A stretch of 64,000 nt of DNA, taken from NCBI RefSeq assembly GCF_023074185.1, contig NZ_JADPKY010000078.1:209609-273608 (forward strand). The letters run 5' to 3'. The notes under the pieces are model-generated. The model searched no databases. It was given only the letters and a program-made list of their open reading frames with translations, and had not been told where the DNA came from. The position numbers and the translations under genes were made by a program. Shown piece after piece: positions 16,551 through 24,644 of this stretch (position 1 is the first letter of the stretch; the number at the start of each line of letters is the position of its first letter). This stretch comes from Bradyrhizobium sp. 132. GTDB lineage: Bacteria; Pseudomonadota; Alphaproteobacteria; Rhizobiales; Xanthobacteraceae.

Positions 16551-17282
16551 ATGGAGACCGCTGCTCGCTCGCGCGCTTGGCGCGCAATTATTGTGCTGTG
16601 CGGATTGATCCTGCTCGGATCGGCCGCCGAGCTTCGCGCCGGCACGCTGCTGTCGCCGGGAGCCGGTGTCCTCGTGCGCAAATCCGCCGAGCCGTTCGGC
16701 GTGTTCGCCTTCGCCACCTCCGCCGGCGGCCTGCAACAGAAATGGTTCGCGCTGAAGTCCAGGCTCGATGACGACATGGTGCAGCTCGCGCTGTGCGACG
16801 GCGACCGGGACAATTGCGCTTCGCCCGCCGCGCTGAAACTGATCGCCATCGTCGACCAGGCCCGCAGCCGTGACGGCCGCGCTCTGCTGGGCGAAACCAA
16901 TCGCGCCATCAACCTGGCTATCCGTGCCGCCAATGACGGTTCTGAGGACGTCTGGAGCTCGCCGCTCGCGACCTTCGCGCGCGGCGCCGGCGATTGCGAG
17001 GACTATGCCATTGCCAAGCTCGCCGCCCTGCGGCTCGCGGGCGTTGCCGCCGAAGACCTTCGCATTGTCGTGGTGCGCGACGTCAGGGCCAGCGAAGAGC
17101 ATGCGGTTGCCGCCGCACGGCTCGACGGCCATTGGCTGATGCTCGACAACCGCCGCATGGCAATGGTCGAGGACGACGCTGCACGGAGCTACCAGCCGCT
17201 GTTCGTGCTCTACCAGTCGGCCGTGATGAAATATGTCGACGAACCCGTGCGGTTCTCGATGATCGCCGCCGAGGCGCATTGA
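16551..17282 (+). CDS. LapG-like periplasmic transglutaminase-fold cysteine protease (BTLCP family)
   Basis: 243 residues with an N-terminal signal peptide (hydrophobic 11-28, cleavage near AELRAG). The catalytic triad is readable as C149 in GAGDCEDYAIAK, H184 in SEEHAVAAARL and D199 in WLMLDN. In LapG of Pseudomonas the triad is Cys135-His172-Asp189, and the Asp and Glu flanking the Cys bind calcium. Here D148 and E150 match that pattern. LapG cleaves surface adhesins near their N-terminus to release biofilms, so a giant secreted adhesin divergent from this gene is a striking partner. A GGAAGGGG ribosome site precedes the ATG. No LapD-like gene is in the window. Confidence 0.85.
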   Translation: METAARSRAWRAIIVLCGLILLGSAAELRAGTLLSPGAGVLVRKSAEPFGVFAFATSAGGLQQKWFALKSRLDDDMVQLALCDGDRDNCASPAALKLIAIVDQARSRDGRALLGETNRAINLAIRAANDGSEDVWSSPLATFARGAGDCEDYAIAKLAALRLAGVAAEDLRIVVVRDVRASEEHAVAAARLDGHWLMLDNRRMAMVEDDAARSYQPLFVLYQSAVMKYVDEPVRFSMIAAEAH

Positions 17283-17291
17283 GTGATGTTG

Positions 17292-17325
17292 TAGCCCGGA
17301 CGGAACGCAGCGAAATCCCGGCTAC
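17292..17325. repeat. REP-like imperfect palindrome (family C)
   Basis: TAGCCCGGA...TCCCGGCTA brackets an ACGCAGCGAAA-type centre, in the gap between the LapG-like gene and the LprI-like gene. The pattern resembles short palindromes common between genes in bradyrhizobia. A related GCGTAGCCCGG phrase occurs near 35740. Confidence 0.55.
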
Positions 17326-17408
17326 GAGCCCAACCACCCCGCCACAAAGCCATTTCGCCGCGCGATCCGGGACGCTAGCATGGCCGCGGCTATGCGGGGG
17401 CGACTGGA

Positions 17409-18533
17409 ATGCGGTTCATCGTGCTGACCTTGCTTGCGCTGCTGGCTTTGCCGGCGGCACCCGGTTTCGCGCAATCAGGCACCTCCGACCGCTCCGTCGC
17501 CGACAGGCTGCCGCTGTTCGCCAGCAACAACTGCCAGCAGATTCGCGATCCCGGTAATCAATTGTTCTGCGGTGATGCCGAGCTTGCCGCCGCCGCAGAG
17601 AAGCTGAGCACGGGAATCGAGGCGCGGCTTGCCCGCCTGCCCGATCGCCTGCCTGGAATCGAGGAGAACGCGATCTGGATCCGCCAGCGCAATCTCGGTT
17701 GCGGCATCGTCGGTCAGACCGCAATCCGCACCGACGATTTCGACCGGGTGAAGGCATGCCTCCTCAAGGTGACCGAGGAGCGCGCAGCGATCGTGCGCGA
17801 TCCGGATTTCGACTGTCTCGCGGCCAACACCGCAGCGGGTGCGCTGGTCTGTGCGGACCCGTCGCTGGCGCTTGCCGAGACCGAATTGAACAGCCAGGTG
17901 CTCAGACTGATCGGCAAGCTCGATCCGACAGCGGCACGCTTTGCCTTCGCCGAATATGGCCGGTGGACGCGGGAGCGCGATCGCAAATGCAATCTGGTCG
18001 GCAAGGAGAACGTGCCGCTCGGGGAGCTCGAGTCGGCGGAGGACTGTCTCGCCGGCTATCTCAAGCACAAGGCCGGCGAGATTGGCGCGGCGAAAGGCGA
18101 TCCGAAAAAGGTGTTCGGCCGACAGGTCGTAGCCCGCTTGCCCGACACCGACGCCGTCGACTTCTGCGCCGCGCGAATCCACGCGGCCAATTCCTGCGGC
18201 AACTTCCTCCGCATCAACCGCGTCTACGCGCTCGACAGCCAGGTGACCGAGCAGGAGGCGCAGGTCACGGGCGAGATCGAGATGGTTGTGCTGGCGCCCT
18301 TCACCATGTGCAGCAAGGTCGCGTCCGCCTGCACGGGCACCTGCTGGGACGCCAGGACGGGTCGTCCACAGCCTGGCGGCGGCAACAAGGAGCGCTCCTC
18401 AGACGCCTTCAACGTCACACGCCGCCTCAGGATCCAGCGCACTTTTGCGTTTGTGAAAGCCGCCGACGGCTGGCGCTGCCGGGAAGACGAACTGGCCCCG
18501 GTGAATTCCGGCACCGCGGGTGGGGGATCGTGA
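17409..18533 (+). CDS. Secreted LprI/DUF1311-like protein with two modules
   Basis: 374 residues starting with a signal peptide (MRFIVLTLLALLALPAAPGFAQ). Two Cys-bearing helical modules follow. In the first, NCQQIRDPGNQLFCGDAEL and WIRQRNLGCG lie at about 40-100. In the second, FDCLAANTAAGALVCADPSL and WTRERDRKCN lie at about 137-197. The pattern C-x(n)-C-x-(D/E)-x-x-L ... W-x-x-x-R-x-x-C is that of the lysozyme inhibitor LprI N-terminal (DUF1311) family. The C-terminal half (AARIHAANSCGNFLRINRVY, with further Cys pairs) is not recognised. It probably acts in the periplasm. It follows the LapG-like gene on the same strand after 126 bp. Confidence 0.75.
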   Translation: MRFIVLTLLALLALPAAPGFAQSGTSDRSVADRLPLFASNNCQQIRDPGNQLFCGDAELAAAAEKLSTGIEARLARLPDRLPGIEENAIWIRQRNLGCGIVGQTAIRTDDFDRVKACLLKVTEERAAIVRDPDFDCLAANTAAGALVCADPSLALAETELNSQVLRLIGKLDPTAARFAFAEYGRWTRERDRKCNLVGKENVPLGELESAEDCLAGYLKHKAGEIGAAKGDPKKVFGRQVVARLPDTDAVDFCAARIHAANSCGNFLRINRVYALDSQVTEQEAQVTGEIEMVVLAPFTMCSKVASACTGTCWDARTGRPQPGGGNKERSSDAFNVTRRLRIQRTFAFVKAADGWRCREDELAPVNSGTAGGGS

Positions 18534-18550
18534 ATCGTCCTTAAAGAACG

Positions 18551-18669
18551 CCGACGCTTCGCATCGGCTATGGTGCCGGATGAGGGCAAGACTGTTCGCG
18601 AGGAGGGAACCTCTCACCCGGCTCGCCGCTTCGCGGCGATCCACCCTCTCCCGCAAGGGACGAGGGTGC
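18551..18669. repeat. Palindromic intergenic element (family A, copy 2)
   Basis: Shares GGTGCCGGATGAGGG, CTCTCACCCGGCTCG and CCACCCTCTCCCGCAAGG with copy 1 at 3506-3653. Internal hairpins such as CGCCGCTTCGCGGCG are visible. It lies between the convergent ends of the LprI-like gene and the Liv-type binding protein, where it may separate the two transcripts. Confidence 0.75.
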
Positions 18670-18696
18670 ACCGTTAGCGCCGCAAGAGCGATCCGA

Positions 18697-19896
18697 TCAA
18701 AACATCAGATTGTCCTTCACCAGGACCCAGCGGCCGCCCTTGACCTGCTGCACCTGGGTGATGGTGTTGGCGAGGTGGTCGGTCTTGGAGAACTTGGTCG
18801 GCGGCGAGTTGAAGATGTCGAGGAACTTGTCGCCCGATTCCAGCGCGTCCAGCATCTTCTGGCCGGTCAGATCCTTGCCCGCCTTGTTGGCGTAGAACGC
18901 AAACGTCGTCACCGCGTTGTAGCCGATGATCGCCTGGGTGTTGGCATCGGTGTTGAACATCTTCTTGTAGTTGACGAGCCAGTCGTGGACCTTGCCCTTG
19001 GCGGTGTCCTCGTAGGGAATCTCGAAGCCTGACGCTGCATAGAGGCCCTCGACGGCGTCCTTGCCGAGTGCCGGCACTTCCAGCACGTTGGTCGGCGTCG
19101 CCCCCAGGAAGGTGACGTCCCAGCCGAGCTTCTTCGCCTCCGTCATCGCGCCGATGGTTTCGCGGATCACGGTGCCGAGCACGACGAGGTCGCAGCCGTC
19201 CGACTTCATCTTGGCGATCTGCGCGCTGAAGTCGGAGGCGCCGCGCTTGTAGCTCGTCACCGACGCCGGCTGCAGCTTCATGGCCGTCAATTGCTGGGTG
19301 AACCCGTCGAGAACGTTCTTTCCGTACTCGTCGTCCTGATGCATGATGCAGGGCTTCCCAAAATTCTTCCACTCCACCATGTACTTCAGCGCGGCGCGCG
19401 TGCTCTCGACGTAGGGCAAGAGGTTGTTGAACTTCAGCCGCTCCTGCGGCTTGGCCGGGTCGAACTTGAAGGTGAACTCGGCGGCGGTCAGCGGGAAGAG
19501 CTGGAGCACGCCGGCATCGAACAGGATGTCCTGCGCGGCCAGCGTCGGCGCCGATCCCATCGAGCCGATCATGACGAAGATCTTGTCGCGCTCGACCATC
19601 TTCTGCGAGGCCAGCACGCCCTTCTTCGGATCGTAGCCGTTGTCTTCAAGGATCATCCTGATCTTGCGTCCCTGGACGCCACCGGCCGCGTTGATTTCCT
19701 CGACGGCCATCTTCATGCCGTTGGAGACCGGCACGCCCCAGACCTTGATCGGCCCTGAAAGATCCTGATGGGTCCCGATGACGATCTCGGAGGCCGAGAT
19801 GCCTTCATTGGTGACCTTGGTCTGCGCTGCGGCGGGCAGACTGGTGAGCACCACCGCGCCTACCGCAAAGCCGAACGCTCTCGACGATCTCGACAT
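18697..19896 (-). CDS. Branched-chain amino-acid-type ABC importer solute-binding protein (LivK family)
   Basis: 399 residues with signal peptide MSRSSRAFGFAVGAVVLTSL and cleavage near AAAQ|T. The Peripla_BP_6 hallmarks are clear: EIVIGTHQDLSGPIKVWG at the mature N-terminus, then AVEEINAAGGVQGRKIRM and FVMIGSMGSAPTLAAQ. It is the distal gene of a minus-strand operon with LivHMGF components and an acyl-CoA ligase. The ligand cannot be read from sequence. In operons with a CoA ligase it is often an aromatic or other carboxylic acid instead of leucine, which is inference here. Confidence 0.93.
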   Translation of the reverse strand: MSRSSRAFGFAVGAVVLTSLPAAAQTKVTNEGISASEIVIGTHQDLSGPIKVWGVPVSNGMKMAVEEINAAGGVQGRKIRMILEDNGYDPKKGVLASQKMVERDKIFVMIGSMGSAPTLAAQDILFDAGVLQLFPLTAAEFTFKFDPAKPQERLKFNNLLPYVESTRAALKYMVEWKNFGKPCIMHQDDEYGKNVLDGFTQQLTAMKLQPASVTSYKRGASDFSAQIAKMKSDGCDLVVLGTVIRETIGAMTEAKKLGWDVTFLGATPTNVLEVPALGKDAVEGLYAASGFEIPYEDTAKGKVHDWLVNYKKMFNTDANTQAIIGYNAVTTFAFYANKAGKDLTGQKMLDALESGDKFLDIFNSPPTKFSKTDHLANTITQVQQVKGGRWVLVKDNLMF

Positions 19897-19976
19897 TGAC
19901 GTCTCCTCTCCTTGGGGCCCGCATGATGCGAAGGGTGGGGGCCATCACTCCTTCGCTGTTTTTCGAACGAGATTGT

Positions 19977-21815
19977 TCAAGCCACCGCCCGCGCGAGATA
20001 CATCGCCTCGATATCGGCGGCATAGCGCTTGTTCACGAAGCCGCGCTTCAGCTTCATGGTCGGCGTCAGCTCCTCGTCCTCCGGAGTGAGCTGGCGTTCG
20101 ATCAGATAGAATTTCTTGATGGTTTCGACGCGGGCGAAATTGGCGTTGACCGCTTCGATCTCACGCCAGATCAGGTCCTGGATCTCCGTCGCGCGGCACA
20201 GGCTAGCATAATTGGTGAATGGGATGTCGTGGTCCTGGGCGAATTTCTCGACATTCTCCTGGTCGATCATCACGAGGCAGGTGAGGTACGGCCGCTTGTC
20301 GCCGATCACCACGGAATCCGAGATGTAGGGCGAAAATTTCAACTGGTTCTCGATCTCGGAAGGCGTGATGTTCTTGCCGCCGGAGGTGATGATGATGTCC
20401 TTCATCCGGTCGGTGATGCGGACGAAGCCTTCATTGTCGATGGTGCCGACGTCGCCGGTATGCAGCCAGCCGCGATGGTCGATGGTCTCGGCTGTCCTCT
20501 CCGGCTGGTTCAGATAGCCCATGAACAGGAAGTCGCCCTTGATCAAGATCTCGCCGTCGGGCGACAGCGCGACCTCACCCCACGACACAGCCTTGCCGAC
20601 CGAGCCAAGCTTGATCCGCTCCGCCGGCATCATGGTCGCGACGCCGCAATTCTCGGTCTGCCCGTAGAGCTCGTGGATGTCGATTCCGAGCGCGAGATAC
20701 CAGCGGATCAGATCCGGTGCGATCGGCGCCGCGCCGGTGAAGGCGACGCGGCAACGGTCGAGCCCGATCATGCGGCGGATGTTGCGGAATGCGAGCCGGT
20801 AAGCGATGCCGTTGGCGATGCGCAACGACAGCGGCGGCGCCTTTCCTTCGATCCTGCAATCGACCATGCGATAGCCGATGCCGATGGCGCGGCGGTAGAC
20901 CCATTGCTGGAACGGCGTCGCATCCTTTAGCGCGATGGTGATGGCGGAATAGAATTTTTCCCAGATGCGCGGCACCGCGAGGAAGATGGTCGGCTGCACC
21001 TCGCGCAGATTGTCAGGCACGGTCTCCGGACTTTCGGCAAAGTTCATCACCGAGCCGAGCGCGACCGAGATGTAATAGCCGCCGATCCGTTCGGCGACGT
21101 GGCAGAGCGGCAGAAAGATCAGCCGATCGTCGTCCTCCCGCGCCGGGATGAAATCGTTGGCGTGCCGCATCTGATGCGTGACGCTGCGGTTGGCGTGCAT
21201 GGCGCCTTTGGGCGGCCCCGTGGTGCCCGATGTATAGACGAGAACCGCGAGATCGCCCGCGTTGCGGCTGTCGACCATCTCCTGCCACAGCGCCTCGCGG
21301 CCCGCCATGTAGTTGCGCCCGAGCGCGCGAAACTCGTCGAGCGACATCACCATGTCGTCGGAGAACCCGCTGAGGCCCTCCATGTCGAACACGATGACCT
21401 TTTGCAGAGACGGACAGCGCGCGCGGCAGGCCAGCACCTTGTCGAGCTGCTCCTCGTCCTCGGCGAAAATCACTTTGGTCCGGGAATCATTGACGAGGTA
21501 TTCGACCTGGGACGACGCGTCGGTCGGATAGATTCCGGAGGAGACGCCGCCGGCGCATAGAATGCCCATGTCGGCATGGACCCATTCCGGCACGGCGTTG
21601 GCGATGATGGAGGCGACGTCGCCAGGCGTGAAGTCGATGGCGTGCAGCGCGTAGGCGATCTCCTTCGAGATCTCCAACCATTCGCGCCAGCTCGTCGGCT
21701 GCCAGATCCCGAATTTCTTCTCGCGTATAGCCGGCCTATCGCCCCGCGTCTCCGCGGCGCGCAAAAAGCTTTTCGCGATGGTGTCAGCGACCGTCAGCAC
21801 CGCCTGTCGGGCCAT
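19977..21815 (-). CDS. AMP-forming acyl-CoA synthetase (long-chain FadD-like group)
   Basis: 612 residues of the ANL superfamily. The P-loop motif VLVYTSGTTGPPKGAMHANR, the A5-like motif YGQTENCG, and the adenylation/C-domain hinge ITDRMKDIIITSGGKNITPSE are all visible. The enzyme would activate a carboxylate to an acyl-AMP and then to the acyl-CoA. It sits inside a Liv-type importer operon, between the LivF ATPase and the binding protein, so it probably traps the imported acid as its CoA ester. The substrate is unknown. No CoA-dependent catabolic genes are adjacent. Confidence 0.92.
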   Translation of the reverse strand: MARQAVLTVADTIAKSFLRAAETRGDRPAIREKKFGIWQPTSWREWLEISKEIAYALHAIDFTPGDVASIIANAVPEWVHADMGILCAGGVSSGIYPTDASSQVEYLVNDSRTKVIFAEDEEQLDKVLACRARCPSLQKVIVFDMEGLSGFSDDMVMSLDEFRALGRNYMAGREALWQEMVDSRNAGDLAVLVYTSGTTGPPKGAMHANRSVTHQMRHANDFIPAREDDDRLIFLPLCHVAERIGGYYISVALGSVMNFAESPETVPDNLREVQPTIFLAVPRIWEKFYSAITIALKDATPFQQWVYRRAIGIGYRMVDCRIEGKAPPLSLRIANGIAYRLAFRNIRRMIGLDRCRVAFTGAAPIAPDLIRWYLALGIDIHELYGQTENCGVATMMPAERIKLGSVGKAVSWGEVALSPDGEILIKGDFLFMGYLNQPERTAETIDHRGWLHTGDVGTIDNEGFVRITDRMKDIIITSGGKNITPSEIENQLKFSPYISDSVVIGDKRPYLTCLVMIDQENVEKFAQDHDIPFTNYASLCRATEIQDLIWREIEAVNANFARVETIKKFYLIERQLTPEDEELTPTMKLKRGFVNKRYAADIEAMYLARAVA

Positions 21816-21892
21816 GCACGTCTCCTCCTTGTCGCGCTCCCCTCCGCTGCCTGCCTTGCCGGCGGTCTATTGTTACGGGCGGGTATCCTGAT

Positions 21893-21958
21893 CTAACGCC
21901 AAGTCTTGCTCTAACACCAAGTCTTGCTCTAACGCCTGCTTTAACGCCAAGTCTTCTT
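21893..21958. repeat. 18-bp degenerate tandem repeat at the 3' end of livF
   Basis: Units CTAACGCCAAGTCTTGCT (21893), CTAACACCAAGTCTTGCT (21911), a shortened CTAACGCCTGCT (21929), and TTAACGCCAAGTCTTCTT (21941). Read on the coding strand, the last unit encodes the LivF C-terminal Lys-Thr-Trp-Arg and its TAA stop. The array therefore looks like local duplication of the gene's own end into the spacer before the ligase gene. Confidence 0.85.
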
Positions 21959-22729
21959 CTTTTTCCAGCGCCGCTCGCCTCGCGCGCCCGCTTCCTTGGC
22001 GCCAAGGTAGAATTCCTGGATGTCCTGGGAATGCATCAAGCGGTCGCAGGTGTCGTTCATCACGATCCGGCCGATCTCCAGCACATAGCCGTAGTGCGCC
22101 GTCTCCAGCGCAACCTTGGCGTTCTGCTCGACCAGCAGGATCGACATGCCCTGCTCCTCGTTGACCCGGCGGATGATGGAGAAGATCTCCTTCACGAGCA
22201 GCGGCGACAGGCCGAGCGAGGGCTCGTCGAGCAGCAGCAGCGTCGGCCGGTTCATCAGCGCGCGGCCGATCGCGAGCATCTGCTGTTCGCCGCCGGAGAG
22301 CTGTCCGGCCGGTTGGTTGATGCGCTCCTTCAAACGCGGGAAATAGCCGTAGACACGCTCCAGATCTTCCGCAACGCCCTCACGATCCCTACGCGGATAG
22401 GCGCCCATCATCAGATTCTCGCGCACGGAGAGGAACGGAAACACCTCGCGTCCCTCCGGCACGTGGCTGAGGCCGAGCCGCACGATTCTGTCCGCCTCCA
22501 TGCGTTGGATCGGCCTGCCCATGAACTCGATGGCGCCCTTCTGCGGATCGAGAATGCCGGAGATGGTCTTCAGCACCGTGGTCTTGCCAGCGCCGTTGGC
22601 GCCCAGCAGGGTGACGATACGGCCGCGCGGCACCTCCAACGAGATGCCGCGGATCGCCATGATCGGCCCGTAATAGCTCTCGATGTTGGAGAGCTTCAAG
22701 ATGATATCGGGCGTGACGGCGGCGTCCAT
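21941..22729 (-). CDS. livF: LivF-type ABC ATPase of branched-chain amino-acid-type importer
   Basis: 262 residues with Walker A LLGANGAGKTT, signature LSGGEQQML and Walker B LLLLDEPSLGLSP, the usual LivF forms. It ends in an unusually basic tail (ERRWKKKKTWR) whose last codons belong to an 18-bp tandem repeat. The gene starts three bases after livG stops. With LivG it powers uptake through LivH and LivM. Confidence 0.94.
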   Translation of the reverse strand: MDAAVTPDIILKLSNIESYYGPIMAIRGISLEVPRGRIVTLLGANGAGKTTVLKTISGILDPQKGAIEFMGRPIQRMEADRIVRLGLSHVPEGREVFPFLSVRENLMMGAYPRRDREGVAEDLERVYGYFPRLKERINQPAGQLSGGEQQMLAIGRALMNRPTLLLLDEPSLGLSPLLVKEIFSIIRRVNEEQGMSILLVEQNAKVALETAHYGYVLEIGRIVMNDTCDRLMHSQDIQEFYLGAKEAGARGERRWKKKKTWR

Positions 22730-22732
22730 GCG

Positions 22733-23491
22733 TCAGGCTCCCAAATACGCGGCGACGACGTCAGGGTGCTGCTGCACTTCGGCGGGGGAGCCCGTGGCCA
22801 GCACCCGGCCGTAGTTCAGCGCAATGACGCGGTCGGAGACGCGGTTGACCAGCGACATGTCGTGCTCGACCATGAGCACGGTGACGCCGAGATCGTTCTT
22901 CAGGTCGCGGATCCAGAACGACATGCCGTCGGTCTCCTCGACGTTGAGGCCCGAGGACGGCTCGTCGAGCAGGATCAGCTTGGGCTCCGAGCACAGCGCA
23001 CGCGCAAGCTCGATCACCTTGCGCACGCCATAGGGAAGGCCGGAGATCAGCTTGTCGCGATAAGGCTCGAGATCGAGGAACTCGATCACCTGCTCGACCC
23101 GGCGGCGATGCAGCTTCTCGCCCGCGCGCACGCTTGGCAGGAACAACAGCTCCTGCCAGAGCTGCGTGGTTGAATGCCGGTGGCGGCCGACCAAAAGGTT
23201 CGACAGCACGGTGGCATTCTCGAACAGCTCGATGTTCTGGAAAGTGCGGGCGATGCCGAGCCTTGCGATGTCGTAGGGCGGCTGCTCGGTGATGTCCTGG
23301 TCCTCGAAGAAGATGCGGCCCGAGGTCGGCCGGTAGATCCGCGAGATCAAATTGAAGATCGAGCTCTTGCCGGCGCCGTTGGGTCCGATGATCGAGAGGA
23401 TCTCGCCCCTCTCCACCGCGAACGACACCGCATCGACCGCCTTCAGCCCGCCGAAATGCAGCGACAGATTCTCTGCGCGAAAATAGCTCAT
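22733..23491 (-). CDS. livG: LivG-type ABC ATPase of branched-chain amino-acid-type importer
   Basis: 252 residues with Walker A IIGPNGAGKSS, a LivG-typical FQNIELFENATVLSNLLVGRH block, Walker B LILLDEPSSGLNVEE and the LivG-type ending ATGSPAEVQQHPDVVAAYLG. Its ATG overlaps the livM stop by four bases (ATGA at 23491-23488), giving translational coupling. Confidence 0.95.
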   Translation of the reverse strand: MSYFRAENLSLHFGGLKAVDAVSFAVERGEILSIIGPNGAGKSSIFNLISRIYRPTSGRIFFEDQDITEQPPYDIARLGIARTFQNIELFENATVLSNLLVGRHRHSTTQLWQELLFLPSVRAGEKLHRRRVEQVIEFLDLEPYRDKLISGLPYGVRKVIELARALCSEPKLILLDEPSSGLNVEETDGMSFWIRDLKNDLGVTVLMVEHDMSLVNRVSDRVIALNYGRVLATGSPAEVQQHPDVVAAYLGA

Positions 23492-24639
23492 CGGTTGCGC
23501 TCCGACTTCACATAGATCTTCTGCCGCTTGAAGGTGGCGCGCTTGTAGAGTGGGAACAGCTGGAAGAAGAGTTTTATCTTCAGCCAGCGGCCGTAGAGCC
23601 CGAGCGGCTCGAACAGCACGAACAATACGATAATGATGCCGTAGATCGCGCCTTTCAGGCCATTGAGCGAGGCGAAGGCCGCGACCTTGGACTGAATGTT
23701 GGCCGCGCCTTGCGTGCCTGCTCCGAACATCGCGGCAATGCCGGCGATGATGCCGGGCATGTCGTCCTTGAGGTAGGTCAGGAACGGATCGATCATCACG
23801 ATGAAGATCGCCCCCAACACCGCGCCGTGCAGGCTGAAGGTGCCGCCGATCAGGATCACGATGATGAACTCGATCGAGAGCTGCAGCGTGAACATCTCCG
23901 GTGAGATGAAGGAGAGCTTGTGCGCGAACAGCACGCCGGCGAAGCCGGTGATCGCCGCCGAGATCGCAAAGGATTTGACTTTGTACAGCGCGACATTGAC
24001 GCCCATGCTCCGCGCCGCGGTCTCGCTGTCGCGGATCGCGACGAAGGCGCGCCCGGTCGGCGAACGCAGCAAATTGAGCGTGCCGACGATGGTCAGCACC
24101 AGCAGGGCAAGGCAGAGGAAATAGAAGGTCGGGCTGTCGCGCGAGACTGTGACGCCGAACAGCGCCACCGCCTTGATCCGCATGCCCTCGTTGCCGTTGG
24201 TGACGCTCTCCCAGCGCGCCAGGATCTCTTCGACGATGAAGGCGAAGGAGATGGTGGCGATGACGAGATAAATGCCTTGCAGCCGCAGCGCGGGGAAGCC
24301 GACCAGCGCACCGATCAGACCGGTCAGGAGCCCGGCCGCGAGGAAATAGACCGGGAACGGCACTCCATATTTCTGCAAGTACGCCGCCGTATACGCGCCG
24401 ATCGCGAGAAACGCCGCATGGCCGAGCGAGGCCTGCCCGGTGAAGCCCGTCAAAATCAGCAGCGCCACACCGACGGTCGCATAGATGCAGACGAAGACGA
24501 GTTGGCTCATCAGATAGCTGGAGAGCACATAGGGCGCGATCAGCAGCACGGCCAGCAGGAGACCGTATGAGACGAAATAGCCCGAATGCGGGAACAGCTT
24601 GATGTCGTCTTCATAGTCGGTCTTGAACAGGAAGCGCAT
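23488..24639 (-). CDS. livM: LivM-type permease of branched-chain amino-acid-type importer
   Basis: 383 residues when started at ATG 24639 (MRFLFKTDYEDDIKLFPHS). An open frame continues much further upstream, but that part overlaps livH in another frame and is not used. About nine to ten hydrophobic segments are visible. The conserved LTGFTGQASLGHAAFLAIGAY segment and the EAA-like ATARSMGVNVALYKVKSFA loop are typical of LivM. It begins five bases after livH ends and overlaps livG. Confidence 0.94.
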   Translation of the reverse strand: MRFLFKTDYEDDIKLFPHSGYFVSYGLLLAVLLIAPYVLSSYLMSQLVFVCIYATVGVALLILTGFTGQASLGHAAFLAIGAYTAAYLQKYGVPFPVYFLAAGLLTGLIGALVGFPALRLQGIYLVIATISFAFIVEEILARWESVTNGNEGMRIKAVALFGVTVSRDSPTFYFLCLALLVLTIVGTLNLLRSPTGRAFVAIRDSETAARSMGVNVALYKVKSFAISAAITGFAGVLFAHKLSFISPEMFTLQLSIEFIIVILIGGTFSLHGAVLGAIFIVMIDPFLTYLKDDMPGIIAGIAAMFGAGTQGAANIQSKVAAFASLNGLKGAIYGIIIVLFVLFEPLGLYGRWLKIKLFFQLFPLYKRATFKRQKIYVKSERNR

Positions 24640-24644
24640 GGCGT

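Noticed and set aside
16359..17279. A 306-codon minus-strand frame
   Set aside because: Overlaps the LapG-like gene antisense. The LapG-like product has a signal peptide and full catalytic triad, the minus frame none.
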